Shown here one piece after another: positions 1-9,580 of a stretch of 64,000 bases of DNA (its first letter is position 1; each line of letters starts with the position of its first letter). The notes under the pieces were generated by a model. It was not told the DNA's origin. It saw nothing but the letters and a program-made list of their open reading frames with translations, and did not search any database. The stretch is from Mycobacterium neglectum (GTDB lineage Bacteria > Actinomycetota > Actinomycetes > Mycobacteriales > Mycobacteriaceae). Position numbers and translations under genes: made by a program. The stretch spans positions 1 through 64,000 of the forward strand of contig NZ_NVQE01000020.1 of assembly GCF_002591975.1 (NCBI RefSeq), read 5' to 3'.

Positions 1-249
1 TTGCACTGGAAGTGCCTTTCCGAACTGACCCGATTGTTTGTGTGAGAACTACAATCATCCCAGTTCAGAGGGCACTTTCCTCATTCCGACACCCAGAAAA
101 CACCAGGTCAGTCGGTGGATCGAGGCTTAGAAGTCGTCAACCTCGTCAGGATAGGACCTCGGAACTGGCATACACACCATTCAACGCAAAATCGATGCAA
201 ACTTTTCACAGACGGTGTTTTGCCTCACCTAGCGGGTATTCGCCCCTAC

Positions 250-678
250 GTGACCCGACCCGAAACTGGCAAGCCCCGGCGACCAGCGGGTATCGACGAC
301 GCGACGGTCAAGGCCGTCGGCGCCGTGTCCGAGGCGTTGGAATTCGTGGAGCGCGCACGCGGCCACCTGTACTCGTTCCATCAGCTGATGGGCCATGGCG
401 ATCTTCTGCTCGGCGAGGCATGCGACAAAATGCGCGACGCCGGCCACGAGACGGTGGCCGACCGACTCGAGTCCGAAGTCGTCGGCCGCAACGTCCTCAA
501 TGGGCGCTGGACTTTCCAGATCGTCGAGGAGTTCGACGACAACTACTGGTCGGTGTTTCGCGACCACGAACGTCGCGTGCGTGACGAACTGCAGCAGGGT
601 GCACGCCACGTGTACGAAGCGGAGATGAAAGAGCGTCGCCGTACCCAAGGCAAGGCGGGTCACGAGAGCCATCCATAG
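250..678 (+). CDS. Conserved hypothetical protein, 142 aa
   Basis: I do not recognise a characterised family. The product is a soluble, mostly helical, charged protein with no signal peptide or membrane segment. A His/Gly-rich stretch (FHQLMGHGDLLLGEA, about residues 43-57) and an acidic-aromatic stretch (VEEFDDNYW) stand out, and the tail is basic. I chose the GTG at 250 because the reading frame upstream of it is low quality and the protein-like composition begins at VTRPETG. An earlier ATG at 115 exists but its extension looks non-coding. The gene runs alone ahead of a phosphoribosyltransferase, with no shared operator that I can see. Confidence 0.7.
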   Translation: MTRPETGKPRRPAGIDDATVKAVGAVSEALEFVERARGHLYSFHQLMGHGDLLLGEACDKMRDAGHETVADRLESEVVGRNVLNGRWTFQIVEEFDDNYWSVFRDHERRVRDELQQGARHVYEAEMKERRRTQGKAGHESHP

Positions 679-731
679 CGTGGGTTGCGCTCATTCCGAC
701 GAAAGCGCCCATAACCGATTACGGTTTGCCA

Positions 732-1184
732 ATGGCCGATCGGGAAGAATTGTCGTGGGACCAGTTTGGCGCCGCCACACGGCAACTCGCGTCCGCCGTC
801 GTTGCAGACGGTTTCGTACCCGATCTGATCCTCGCTGTCGCGCGGGGCGGGCTGTTCGTCGCCGGTGCGCTGGGCTACGCGCTCGAGGTCAAGAACGTGC
901 ACATGATGAACGTGGAGTACTACACCGGCGTGGACGAACGCCTGGATACGCCGGTCCTGCTGCCTCCGCTGCCCGATGTCAGGAGCCTGGGCGGTACCCG
1001 AATGCTGATCGCCGACGACGTGGCAGACACCGGGGCAACCCTGCGTTTCGTCCGCGACTTCTGCGCCGAGCACGTTGCCGAGGTCCGGTGCGCGGTCATC
1101 TATCAGAAGCCGAAGTCGGACGTCGATTGCGACTACGTCTGGCGCCGGACCGATCTGTGGATCGAATTCCCATGGACGCCATAG
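732..1184 (+). CDS. Phosphoribosyltransferase (type I PRTase fold), 150 aa
   Basis: This is a cytosolic type I phosphoribosyltransferase, likely acting on a purine base in salvage (xanthine/guanine PRTase-like). The PRPP-binding signature IADDVADTGATL lies at about residues 93-104, with the two acidic residues followed by the TGAT loop. An ARGG pyrophosphate-loop element lies at about 37-40. A flexible Tyr-containing loop (VEYYTG) lies between them. The substrate hood is not diagnostic, so the base is not assigned. Start is ATG 732; a TTG six bases upstream is also possible. It is followed 35 bases later by wrbA in the same direction. Confidence 0.85.
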   Translation: MADREELSWDQFGAATRQLASAVVADGFVPDLILAVARGGLFVAGALGYALEVKNVHMMNVEYYTGVDERLDTPVLLPPLPDVRSLGGTRMLIADDVADTGATLRFVRDFCAEHVAEVRCAVIYQKPKSDVDCDYVWRRTDLWIEFPWTP

Positions 1185-1219
1185 CTGTTGTGCGTAATCG
1201 GCAGTCCTAGACTGGCACC

Positions 1220-1819
1220 ATGGCCAAGCTTTCCGTCATCTATTACTCCGCGACCGGGCACGGGGCGGCGATGGCCAAGCGGGTAGGCGCCGCGGCCGAA
1301 GCCGCAGGTGCCGAGGTGCGCATCCGCCACGTCGCCGAAACACGCGATCCGGCGTCATTCGCACAGAACCCCGCCTGGACGGCCCACTACGAGGCGACCA
1401 AGGATCTGCCCGTTGCGACCGGCGACGACATCGTCTGGGCGGACGCGGTGATCTTCGGCTCCCCCACGCGATTCGGTTCGGTCGCATCGCAGCTACGTGC
1501 CTACCTCGACTCACTGGGGGGCATCTGGTCGGAGGGCAAGCTTGCCGACAAGGTCTATGCGGCGTTCACGTCGACCAACACGGTCCACGGCGGCCAGGAG
1601 ACGACGATTCTCTCGCTGTACATCACGCTGATGCACTTCGGCGGGATCATCGTGCCCCCGGGCTACACCGACCCGTTGAAGTACGTCGACGGAAACCCCT
1701 ACGGCGCGAGCCTCACCGCGGATCACGGCAACATCAGTGAGTTCGACGGCGCAACGAACGACGCGCTCGACCATTTGGCCAAGCGCGTCGTCGGTATCGC
1801 TGATCGCCTCACTTCATAG
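1220..1819 (+). CDS. wrbA: NAD(P)H:quinone oxidoreductase, WrbA type IV
   Basis: A flavodoxin-fold enzyme that reduces quinones by two electrons using NAD(P)H and FMN, protecting against semiquinone radicals. The phosphate-binding FMN loop YSATGHGA is at residues 9-16. The second flavin loop SPTRFGS is at 81-87. The third (STNTVHGGQETT) is at about 118-129. Length 199 aa is normal for WrbA. The stop codon lies inside a long hairpin shared with the convergent ilvC gene. Confidence 0.93.
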   Translation: MAKLSVIYYSATGHGAAMAKRVGAAAEAAGAEVRIRHVAETRDPASFAQNPAWTAHYEATKDLPVATGDDIVWADAVIFGSPTRFGSVASQLRAYLDSLGGIWSEGKLADKVYAAFTSTNTVHGGQETTILSLYITLMHFGGIIVPPGYTDPLKYVDGNPYGASLTADHGNISEFDGATNDALDHLAKRVVGIADRLTS

Positions 1820-1872
1820 CGATTTGTGGAGCCGCGGCCGCGCTCACTGCGGCTCGCGCTCCACAAATCGCT
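1818..1872. terminator. Long inverted repeat between convergent wrbA and ilvC
   Basis: Perfect 15-base arms (AGCGATTTGTGGAGC at 1818-1832 and its complement at 1858-1872) surround a GC-rich loop that can pair further. It spans the end of wrbA and lies just beyond the ilvC stop, so it can terminate transcripts from both sides. There is no T-tract, which is usual for mycobacterial terminators. It may also be a dispersed intergenic palindrome. Confidence 0.65.
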
Positions 1873-1873
1873 A

Positions 1874-2923
<1,050 letters not shown>

Positions 2924-3430
2924 TTATTTCGCGGTGACGATGCCGCGGGGACCGCGGGCCAGCGTCACCATTCCGGACTGGGCGATCTCGCGAATGCCGT
3001 ACGGCTCCAACAGATTTAGCAGCGCGGTGAGCTTACCGTGGGTGCCGGTGGCCTCCACCACCAACGACTCTGCTGACACGTCGACCACCTTGGCGCGGAA
3101 CAGGTTCACCGCCTCGATGATCTGACCGCGAGTCGCCGCGTCTGCGCGCACCTTGATGAGTGCCAACTCGCGCGACACGGAGTTGTCCTCGTCCTGCTCG
3201 ACAATCTTGATCACGTTGATGAGCTTGTTGAGCTGCTTGGTGATCTGCTCGAGTGGAAAGTCCTCGACTGCCACGACGATCGTCATGCGCGACAGGTGCT
3301 TCTGCTCGGTGGCTCCGACGGCGAGGCTCTGAATGTTGAAGCCACGCCGCGAGAACAACGACGCAACGCGCGCCAGCACGCCGGGCTTGTCTTCGACGAG
3401 AACGCTGAGGGTGTGAGTGGTGATCGTCAT
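2924..3430 (-). CDS. ilvN: Acetolactate synthase small (regulatory) subunit
   Basis: Regulatory subunit of acetohydroxyacid synthase. It binds the large subunit IlvB and confers valine feedback inhibition. An N-terminal ACT domain (residues 4-80, starting TLSVLVEDKPGVLARV) is followed by the ALS-SS C-terminal domain ending in the typical SGMVTLARG segment. Length 168 aa is normal. The ATG overlaps the ilvB stop in a TGATG arrangement, which implies translational coupling and balanced subunit production. A longer frame upstream lies inside ilvB and is not used. Confidence 0.97.
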   Translation of the reverse strand: MTITTHTLSVLVEDKPGVLARVASLFSRRGFNIQSLAVGATEQKHLSRMTIVVAVEDFPLEQITKQLNKLINVIKIVEQDEDNSVSRELALIKVRADAATRGQIIEAVNLFRAKVVDVSAESLVVEATGTHGKLTALLNLLEPYGIREIAQSGMVTLARGPRGIVTAK

Positions 3431-5292
3431 CAGGCGTGCCCCTCGTTGGCGGGGTCGTCGAACAGCGGCCGGATGTTGCGCGCCGCCATGATCTCGTCGT
3501 TGCCGGTGCCCGCCGCGACCATCGGCCACACCTGCGCGTCCGCGCCGACGATGAAGTCGATGAGCACCGGACGATCGTTGATGGCCCGCGCCTGATTGAT
3601 GACGTCCTCGACGTCTTCGGCTCGCTCACAACGCAATCCGACGCATCCGTACGCCTCGGCCAGCTTGACGAAGTCGGGTATCCGGTGGCTGTGCGTCGCC
3701 AGATCGGTCTGGCTGTAGCGCTCCCCGTAGAAGAGGGTCTGCCACTGACGCACCATGCCCAGATTGCCGTTGTTGATGACGGCCACCTTGATAGGCGCAC
3801 CCTCGACCGCACAGGTGGCCAGCTCCTGGTTGGTCATCTGGAAGCAACCGTCGCCATCGATGGCCCACACCTCGGCCTCTGGCCTGGCGAACTTGGCGCC
3901 CATCGCGGCGGGGATGGCGTAGCCCATGGTGCCCAGCCCACCCGAATTCAACCAGGTTTTCGGCTTCTCGTACTTGATGAATTGCGCGGCCCACATCTGG
4001 TGCTGCCCAACGCCTGCGACGTACACCGCGTCCGGCCCTGCGATGCGTCCCAGTGTCTCGATGACGTACTCGGGGCTCAGGCTGCCGTCGCTTTGCGGGC
4101 CGTAGCTCAGCGGGTAGGTCAGCTGCACGCCGCGTAGGTACTCCCACCAGATGTCCATGTTCAACGTCGACGCCGAGGTGCCGTCGCGCCGGAGCGCACC
4201 AAGCAGATCGGTGATGACGGCCTTGACGTCGCCCACGATGGGCACGTCGGCGTTGCGATTCTTGCCGATCTCGGCCGGGTCGATGTCGGCGTGGATGACC
4301 TTTGCGTCGGGGGCGAAGGACGACAGCTGACCCGTGACGCGGTCATCGAACCGTGTGCCGAGTGCGATCAGCAGGTCGCTCTTCTGCAGGGCCGCCACCG
4401 CTGCGACGGTGCCGTGCATGCCGGGCATGCCGAGGTTCTGCGGATGGCTGTCGGGGAAAGCGCCACGAGCCATCAGCGTCGTGACGACGGGGATCCCCGT
4501 CAGTTCGGCCAGATCGAGCAATTCCGCAGTGGCCTCACCGCGGATCACTCCGCCACCGACGTACAGCACCGGCTTACGGGCGGCGGCGATGAGCTTTGCG
4601 GCCTCGCGGACCTGCTTGCTATGCGGCTTGGTGTTCGGCTTGTATCCCGGCAGGTCGAGCTCCGGCGGCCAGCTGAAGGTGCACTGCCCCTGCAGCACGT
4701 CCTTCGGAATGTCGACGAGCACCGCGCCCGGGCGGCCGGACTTGGCGATGTGGAACGCCTCGGCCATCACGCGGGCGATGTCGTCGCCATCGCGAACGAG
4801 GAAGTTGTGCTTGGTGATCGGCATCGTGATGCCCGAGATGTCGGCCTCCTGGAAGGCATCGGTGCCGATCAGGCCCCGCCCGACCTGGCCGGTGATCGCG
4901 ACCACCGGGATCGAGTCCATCTGAGCGTCTGCGAGTGGAGTGACCAGGTTCGTGGCACCCGGACCGGAAGTCGCCATGCAGACACCGACCCTGCCGGTGG
5001 CGTGCGCGTACCCGCTGGCGGCGTGCCCGGCTCCCTGCTCATGGCGAACCAGGACGTGGCGCAACTTCTGCGAGTCGAAAAGCGGATCGTAGACCGGCAA
5101 CACGGCTCCGCCGGGGATGCCGAAGATGACGTCGACATCGAGTTCCTCCAACGACCGGATGACGGCCTGCGCTCCGGTGAGCTGATGCGGCGCAATGCGT
5201 TTGGGTGGAGCCGAGCCAGGCTTGGGCGCGGCATGTGTCCCGTTTGGCGCGGTCTCCGACTGCTCGGGCGGTCGCGTGGTGGGTGCGCTCAC
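3430..5292 (-). CDS. ilvB: Acetolactate synthase large (catalytic) subunit
   Basis: Thiamine-diphosphate enzyme that condenses pyruvate with pyruvate or 2-ketobutyrate, the first common step to branched-chain amino acids. The catalytic glutamate lies in RHEQGAGH at about residue 85. The TPP/Mg motif [12 protein letters not shown] is near 478-489. The central FAD-binding domain is intact. An N-terminal extension of about 35 residues rich in Pro/Thr/Ala is typical of mycobacterial IlvB. Length 620 aa. GTG start. It is the first structural gene after a leader-peptide attenuator, so expression should respond to charged Leu/Val/Ile tRNA. Confidence 0.98.
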   Translation of the reverse strand: MSAPTTRPPEQSETAPNGTHAAPKPGSAPPKRIAPHQLTGAQAVIRSLEELDVDVIFGIPGGAVLPVYDPLFDSQKLRHVLVRHEQGAGHAASGYAHATGRVGVCMATSGPGATNLVTPLADAQMDSIPVVAITGQVGRGLIGTDAFQEADISGITMPITKHNFLVRDGDDIARVMAEAFHIAKSGRPGAVLVDIPKDVLQGQCTFSWPPELDLPGYKPNTKPHSKQVREAAKLIAAARKPVLYVGGGVIRGEATAELLDLAELTGIPVVTTLMARGAFPDSHPQNLGMPGMHGTVAAVAALQKSDLLIALGTRFDDRVTGQLSSFAPDAKVIHADIDPAEIGKNRNADVPIVGDVKAVITDLLGALRRDGTSASTLNMDIWWEYLRGVQLTYPLSYGPQSDGSLSPEYVIETLGRIAGPDAVYVAGVGQHQMWAAQFIKYEKPKTWLNSGGLGTMGYAIPAAMGAKFARPEAEVWAIDGDGCFQMTNQELATCAVEGAPIKVAVINNGNLGMVRQWQTLFYGERYSQTDLATHSHRIPDFVKLAEAYGCVGLRCERAEDVEDVINQARAINDRPVLIDFIVGADAQVWPMVAAGTGNDEIMAARNIRPLFDDPANEGHA

Positions 5293-5349
5293 GATCTTCT
5301 CTCTCTGTTCCGGACGGTTTCTAGGATCTCAAATCGGTGGTGGGGCAAG

Positions 5350-5385
5350 AAAAAACCCCCGTCAGCTGGGCTGCTGTACGAGGGT
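5350..5385 (-). terminator. ilvB attenuator terminator hairpin
   Basis: On the minus strand ACCCTCGT pairs with ACGGGGGT, then CAGC pairs with GCTG inside, followed by six T residues. It lies between the leader peptide stop (5405) and the ilvB start (5292). This is a classic intrinsic terminator placed for attenuation. Confidence 0.9.
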
Positions 5386-5404
5386 CGCGCGTCGATGCTG
5401 TTGG

Positions 5405-5476
5405 CTATGCCCAGGAGAGAGCAAGCGCGGCATCAACGCGCTTCCCAATTACTACGAGCATTCCCGGGGCCTGCAT
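5405..5476 (-). CDS. ilvB operon leader peptide (attenuator ORF), 23 aa
   Basis: A 23-codon ORF begins MQAPGMLVVIGKR, with a consecutive Leu-Val-Val-Ile block at codons 7-10 and three further Leu codons before the stop. Such a run of the operon's end products, followed by a terminator hairpin, is the signature of ribosome-mediated attenuation. Stalling at the Leu/Val/Ile codons when these amino acids are scarce should prevent the terminator from forming. The ATG lies 8 bases downstream of a -10 hexamer, so the mRNA is probably leaderless. The ATG at codon 6 is an alternative start. Confidence 0.85.
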   Translation of the reverse strand: MQAPGMLVVIGKRVDAALALSWA

Positions 5477-5484
5477 AACAGTCG

Positions 5485-5514
5485 ACGGTAGCCTCCGCAC
5501 TGGTCACGGGTCAA
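5485..5514 (-). promoter_or_regulatory. ilvB promoter
   Basis: A -35 TTGACC (5509-5514) and a -10 TACCGT (5485-5490) are separated by 18 bases on the minus strand. Transcription would begin at or next to the leader peptide ATG at 5476. The -35 is part of a 16-base direct repeat. Confidence 0.7.
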
Positions 5515-5550
5515 ATTTCGGGCATCGCCGGGGTGGTCAAATTTCGGGCA
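5509..5550. repeat. Two direct 16-bp repeats upstream of ilvB
   Basis: GGTCAAATTTCGGGCA occurs at 5509-5524 and again at 5535-5550, start to start 26 bases. The first copy contains the ilvB -35 hexamer. The second has no matching -10, so it is not a duplicate promoter. The arrangement suggests a regulator site between divergent ilvB and the Cfp6-like gene. Confidence 0.75.
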
Positions 5551-5578
5551 CCCCCGCACACAGTGCAAAAATGGCGAT

Positions 5579-5968
5579 GTGAGTGCGGACCCCGATCAGA
5601 AACCAGTCGTCATTCGGATCTCTCCGATGGCGCATTTTGCGGTCGGATTCCTCGCGCTGGGCATGCTGGCGTTGATTCTGTCCGGTCCGCCCTGGGTCGC
5701 GCTGATCCTCGTCATCCCGATCATGCTGTCGGTGTTGGTGGTCAGGTACCGCACTGTCGCCGACAGCAAGACGGTCACCGCGCGTTCGCTGCTGAGCAGC
5801 GAGACCGTCGACTGGGAGGACATCGACGGTCTGCGATTCGGCAGGTCCTCGTGGGCAACGGCGCACCTCAAGAATGGCGACGAGCTACAACTTCCTGCGG
5901 TGACGTTCGCGACATTGCCCCAGCTCACCGAGGTGAGCGCGGGCCGCGTGCCCAATCCCTACGCGTAG
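5579..5968 (+). CDS. cfp6: PH domain-containing membrane protein, Cfp6-like
   Basis: Matches mycobacterial low-molecular-weight antigen 6 (Cfp6), which sits divergent from ilvB1 in M. tuberculosis. Two closely spaced hydrophobic segments (about residues 18-34 and 39-54) are followed by a small soluble bacterial PH-like domain (YRTVADSKTVTARSLLSSE onward). It is probably an inner-membrane protein with a cytoplasmic PH domain; its biochemical role is unknown. GTG start at 5579. The end is convergent with the DoxX gene. Confidence 0.85.
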   Translation: MSADPDQKPVVIRISPMAHFAVGFLALGMLALILSGPPWVALILVIPIMLSVLVVRYRTVADSKTVTARSLLSSETVDWEDIDGLRFGRSSWATAHLKNGDELQLPAVTFATLPQLTEVSAGRVPNPYA

Positions 5969-5981
5969 TTCTGCAGGTCTG

Positions 5982-6818
5982 CTACCCCAGCGGGTTGCCG
6001 CCGTTGAGCAGCACCCACAAGGCGACGCCGACGCCGACGCCGAGCAGCAGCCCGATGAACGAGCCGACGAACGGGCGCCGCGCCCAGCCCCGTCCGGCAT
6101 CGAACCCGTATCGACCCGGACCGGTCAGAATGAGCGCCGCAACCGCGCACGCCAGAAACACCTTGTACTCATGGCCGTCGCTGAGGAACAGCGCCAGCCT
6201 GGCCTCTTCGTGGGCCGCCATTGCCTCCGCCAGCAGGCCGGTCACCAGGTATGCCAGTGCACCCGCCGCAGCCACCGGGGTGAACAGACCAAGCACCAGA
6301 AGCAGGCCCGCAGCAATCTGACCCGCTGTCGTGACGTAGGTGAGGATGTCGGCGTACTTGAAGCCCATCGCGGTCAGCGAATCGCCCCAACCGTCCAGAC
6401 CGGGGCCGCCGAGCAGGCCGAATGCCTTCTGCAGTCCGTGCCCGATCAGGATGGCGCCGACGCCGAGACGAAGCACGAGAAGACCGAGGTCCTGGGTACC
6501 CCGACGGTTGGCAGCCTGGCTCTGGGCGTCGATATCGTGTCCGTACTCGGCCGGTTCTGCTCCGTATGGAGGCATGGCGTGCCGACCACCCGGCTGTACG
6601 TAGGGCAGCGGTTCGGGCTCGTTGAGCAGCCCGAAGCCGGATGTCTCGGATTCAGACCTGCTGGCGTCGTACGACGGGATCGCGGTGGTTTCGAAATCGC
6701 CCGCGTAATGCGCGGACGGAAGATCGTCTTCGGGGTCGACCAGGCTCGCCGACATGGGGCGCCCGGCCGCGTCGTCTGGCCGCTGCCACGCGCTTGGGTC
6801 GTGGGGATGACTGGTCAC
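5982..6818 (-). CDS. DoxX family membrane protein
   Basis: An acidic, Pro/Ser-rich cytoplasmic N-terminus of about 105 residues leads into a DoxX domain with four hydrophobic helices (starting DLGLLVLRLGVGAILIGHG). The M. tuberculosis orthologue Rv3005c forms a membrane-associated oxidoreductase complex with SodA and SseA that handles oxidative and thiol stress. Only DoxX is present here, so that function is inferred from orthology. Length 278 aa. Neighbouring Cfp6-like and LppZ genes match the M. tuberculosis order. Confidence 0.9.
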   Translation of the reverse strand: MTSHPHDPSAWQRPDDAAGRPMSASLVDPEDDLPSAHYAGDFETTAIPSYDASRSESETSGFGLLNEPEPLPYVQPGGRHAMPPYGAEPAEYGHDIDAQSQAANRRGTQDLGLLVLRLGVGAILIGHGLQKAFGLLGGPGLDGWGDSLTAMGFKYADILTYVTTAGQIAAGLLLVLGLFTPVAAAGALAYLVTGLLAEAMAAHEEARLALFLSDGHEYKVFLACAVAALILTGPGRYGFDAGRGWARRPFVGSFIGLLLGVGVGVALWVLLNGGNPLG

Positions 6819-6956
6819 GACTACCAGCGTAAGTGCTAGTCACCCGTCAACCGAGGATTGGCGCGGCGCTTTCGGCGCCCTATTCGCGGGCCGTGGACAG
6901 CCCGGCGGCGGCATGTGCGTGGCGCGCACTCCCAAACGATACGTAACCTGGCTCGC

Positions 6957-8078
6957 ATGAGACTGCGCCGGCCGATGCGGGCTGTGTTCGCCGTGGTGTG
7001 TGCGGCGTTGCTCGTCGGGTCCGGCTGCGCACGATTCGATGACGCGCAATCGCAGCCGTTCACCACGGAACCCGAACTGACGCCCGGGCCGTCGTCGACG
7101 CCTCCGCCCCCGCCGCCGCTGCCGCCCAAGCCGTTCCCCAAAGAGTGCCCGGCGCCTGGCGTGATGCAGGGCTGCCTGGAAAGCACCAGCGGCTTGATCA
7201 TGCTGCCGGACAGCCAGTCGGCGCTGGTGGCCGAGCGGACGACGGGCGCGGTGAAAGAGGTGTCGGTGCGCGCTGAACCCAAGGTCAAACTGGTGCTGCC
7301 CGTCGACGCCAGCGGCGACGGCGGCCTCATGGACATCGTGTTGTCGCCGACCTACGTCCAGGACCGTCTGATGTACGCCTACGTGAGCACTCCGACCGAC
7401 AACCGGGTCATCCGCATCGCCGACGGCGACATTCCCAAGCCGATTCTGGTCGGTATCCCCAAGGGCACGACCGGGAACACCGGCTCGCTGATTTTCACCA
7501 GCCCCACCACGCTGCAGGTGCAGACCGGCGATGCCGGCAACGCCGCTGAGGCGGGGGATCCTCGATCGCTGGCCGGCAAGTTACTGCGTATCGAGCAGCC
7601 GACGACCGTGGACCAGGCGCCGACGACGACCGCACTGTCGGGCCTTGGCGCGGGCGGCGGGACGTGCATCGACCCCACGGATGAGTCTTTGTACGTCACC
7701 GATCGCACCCCGACCGGAGACCGCCTGCAGCGCATCACCAAGGACTCCAAGGTGTCCACGGTGTGGACATGGCCCGATCGCCCTGGCGTCGCCGGGTGCG
7801 CTGCCCTCGACGGCACCGTGCTGGTAAACCTTGTGAACACCAAGCAGTCCGTCGCGGTTCGGCTGGCCCCGGAAACCGGCGCTGTCACCGGTGATCCGGA
7901 AGTGGTGCGCCAGGATCTGCACGGACACGCTTGGGGGATGGCGGTATCACCCGATGGCAACATCTGGGGAGCGACCGTCAACAAGACGGCCGGCGATGCC
8001 GAGAAGTTGGACGACGTCGTCTTCCCACTGTTCCCGCAGGGCGGCGGCTTCCCGCGCACCAACGCCGACAACACCTGA
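6957..8078 (+). CDS. lppZ: Lipoprotein LppZ, sugar-dehydrogenase-like beta-propeller
   Basis: Exported lipoprotein. Basic N-terminus, hydrophobic core and lipobox ending GSGC give a lipidated Cys at residue 24. A proline-rich linker (PPPPPPLPPKPFP) separates it from a propeller domain of the PQQ-dependent glucose/sorbosone dehydrogenase family (GGLMDIVLSPTY, GDAGNA, GHAWGMAVSPDGNIWG). Enzymatic activity is not established for LppZ. ATG 6957 was chosen because the signal peptide begins there; the longer upstream frame has no such features. Length 373 aa. Convergent with the IclR gene. Confidence 0.92.
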   Translation: MRLRRPMRAVFAVVCAALLVGSGCARFDDAQSQPFTTEPELTPGPSSTPPPPPPLPPKPFPKECPAPGVMQGCLESTSGLIMLPDSQSALVAERTTGAVKEVSVRAEPKVKLVLPVDASGDGGLMDIVLSPTYVQDRLMYAYVSTPTDNRVIRIADGDIPKPILVGIPKGTTGNTGSLIFTSPTTLQVQTGDAGNAAEAGDPRSLAGKLLRIEQPTTVDQAPTTTALSGLGAGGGTCIDPTDESLYVTDRTPTGDRLQRITKDSKVSTVWTWPDRPGVAGCAALDGTVLVNLVNTKQSVAVRLAPETGAVTGDPEVVRQDLHGHAWGMAVSPDGNIWGATVNKTAGDAEKLDDVVFPLFPQGGGFPRTNADNT

Positions 8079-8210
8079 TATCGCCGCGGCACAACGGTGT
8101 TCAGGTCTCGACGCCGATCAGAAGAAGTTGCCGTCGATAGCCGAATCTGCAATCGCGGCGTGGCATGGTCGGCTCGTGACTACACGCAAGTCATAGGCCT
8201 CGGCTGCCTC

Positions 8211-8975
8211 TCATTTGCCGGGAGGAGCGATGTCCGCCACAATGGCCTCCAAAGCCCTTAGCACCGAACGAATCAGTTCGCGCGCGTTGGCTCGACCGAC
8301 GGGGATGGTCACACCGACAACAGCCCGCTTGTCAGCCCTAGCGGGCAGCAGCGCAGCTGCGCAAGTCCACCCTCGAGCGCTCTGCTCCGATTCAACGGCA
8401 AATCCCTCTTGTCGGGCTCGACCCACGCTCGCATAGAGCTGTGAAACCTCACGCAACGAGTGCGGCGTTGATGGCGCCATCCCGTTGCGAGCCACGCGTT
8501 CCAACAGATCGGATTGATGCGCCAATGCGAGGTGCCCGCCAGCGGTGTTGATCAGCATCGCTGCGCTGCCCGGCGCGGGCCAGCCAGCTCTCGCTATGCC
8601 CTCCAGCCCGTCGTCGCACACCATCCCGACTGGCTGAACCTTGGCCAGTTCCCGTCCTGCGGTCAACCATGCCACTCCGCCATGTGCGGCGTGGAGCTCC
8701 TCCAGCACGGGCAGATAGCGGTCGAAATCCCTTTGCAGAGAGGCGGTCTCGCCGAGACGGCTCAGCTCCGGGCCGAGCGCGTAGCCGTTCGGGGTTCGTC
8801 TCAACAGGCGACGGTGCACAAGGTCGTTCGCGATGCGCAGTGCAGTGGGCTTCGGGATGCCAGTAAGCCTGGCGAGGTCAGCGAGAGTGGCGTTGGGGCC
8901 ACACGCGACGACCGCCTCGATGACCGCCAAGGCGCGACCGACCACGGTGTGGTCATCAAGGAATTCGCCACCCAT
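8211..8975 (-). CDS. IclR-family transcriptional regulator
   Basis: N-terminal winged helix-turn-helix (about residues 10-70: TLADLARLTGIPKPTALRIANDL) and C-terminal IclR effector domain (about 75-250). The effector is not predictable from sequence. ATG 8975 (MGGEFLDD) is chosen because a perfect palindromic operator at 9004-9022 covers the only upstream alternative ATG (9011), which would bury the operator in the gene. Likely autoregulated and possibly controlling the divergent secreted-protein gene. Confidence 0.85.
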   Translation of the reverse strand: MGGEFLDDHTVVGRALAVIEAVVACGPNATLADLARLTGIPKPTALRIANDLVHRRLLRRTPNGYALGPELSRLGETASLQRDFDRYLPVLEELHAAHGGVAWLTAGRELAKVQPVGMVCDDGLEGIARAGWPAPGSAAMLINTAGGHLALAHQSDLLERVARNGMAPSTPHSLREVSQLYASVGRARQEGFAVESEQSARGWTCAAALLPARADKRAVVGVTIPVGRANARELIRSVLRALEAIVADIAPPGK

Positions 8976-9003
8976 GAACACGGTCCCGCGTTTGCCGACG
9001 GTG

Positions 9004-9022
9004 CGTTTCATTCAATGAAACG
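9004..9022. promoter_or_regulatory. Perfect palindrome, probable IclR operator
   Basis: CGTTTCATTCAATGAAACG has 9-base perfect arms around a single central base. It lies 29 bases upstream of the IclR start, in the interval between the regulator and a divergent secreted-protein gene. Confidence 0.7.
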
Positions 9023-9142
9023 CCAAACACACATTCTGCCCCACAACTCGTACTCTTTGCGCGGGTTTGTTCATCGCAGCCGTCACGGCGGGAAACAACG
9101 GTCGGACCATTACCGGATCACGCGACAACCAAAGGACACGAG

Positions 9143-9580
9143 ATGGCGCCAACGAATTCCACCGCCGCAGTACGTAATCTCCTTCGACCAATCGCCGCTG
9201 TTGTTGGCGCCGCGATAGCGCTCGTGTCCGCAGGCGTGGCCATCGCCGACGACCGCAGTTGGGACATCGGGGTGTACGACGACTGCATTGAGAGGGAAAT
9301 CGACTACAACACTGAGAGATGGGGTGAGTACGACATCAACTGGATTATCGACATATGTTGCACGGAGTCAGGTGGGTATGTAAGCGGCACGCTCGACAGC
9401 ACAGATTGCGTGGCACCACCCGCGGAACGATCGCCTGGCGCACCGGGTGGGCCAGGCGCACCACCGAAGCCGGGCGGAACACCGCCACAGATCTCCGATC
9501 CCGGTTTGGCTCCACCACCGACCCCGACGACGACGCCGCTCATCGCGCCGGCGCCGGCGCCCGGGCTTGGGCCTAGCTAG
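9143..9580 (+). CDS. Secreted protein with Pro-rich tail, 145 aa
   Basis: No known family recognised. Residues 1-36 form a Sec signal peptide ([27 protein letters not shown], cleavage probably after AIA). The mature part is a short acidic domain of about 50 residues with four Cys (DDC, ICC, TDC) that could make two disulfides. A low-complexity Pro/Gly/Thr tail of about 50 residues follows. The composition is typical of mycobacterial secreted small antigens. The 3' end overlaps the convergent gatB by 8 bases. It is divergent from the IclR regulator and might be its target. Confidence 0.75.
   Translation: MAPTNSTAAVRNLLRPIAAVVGAAIALVSAGVAIADDRSWDIGVYDDCIEREIDYNTERWGEYDINWIIDICCTESGGYVSGTLDSTDCVAPPAERSPGAPGGPGAPPKPGGTPPQISDPGLAPPPTPTTTPLIAPAPAPGLGPS

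Noticed and set aside
229..672. A 147-aa minus-strand frame opposite the first gene
   Set aside because: It is antisense to the better-supported 250-678 gene, has a His/Val/Leu-rich composition typical of antisense frames in GC-rich DNA and no ribosome-binding site.
5535..5540. Second TTGACC as an additional ilvB promoter
   Set aside because: No -10-like hexamer lies 16-19 bases downstream; better seen as part of the 16-bp repeat.
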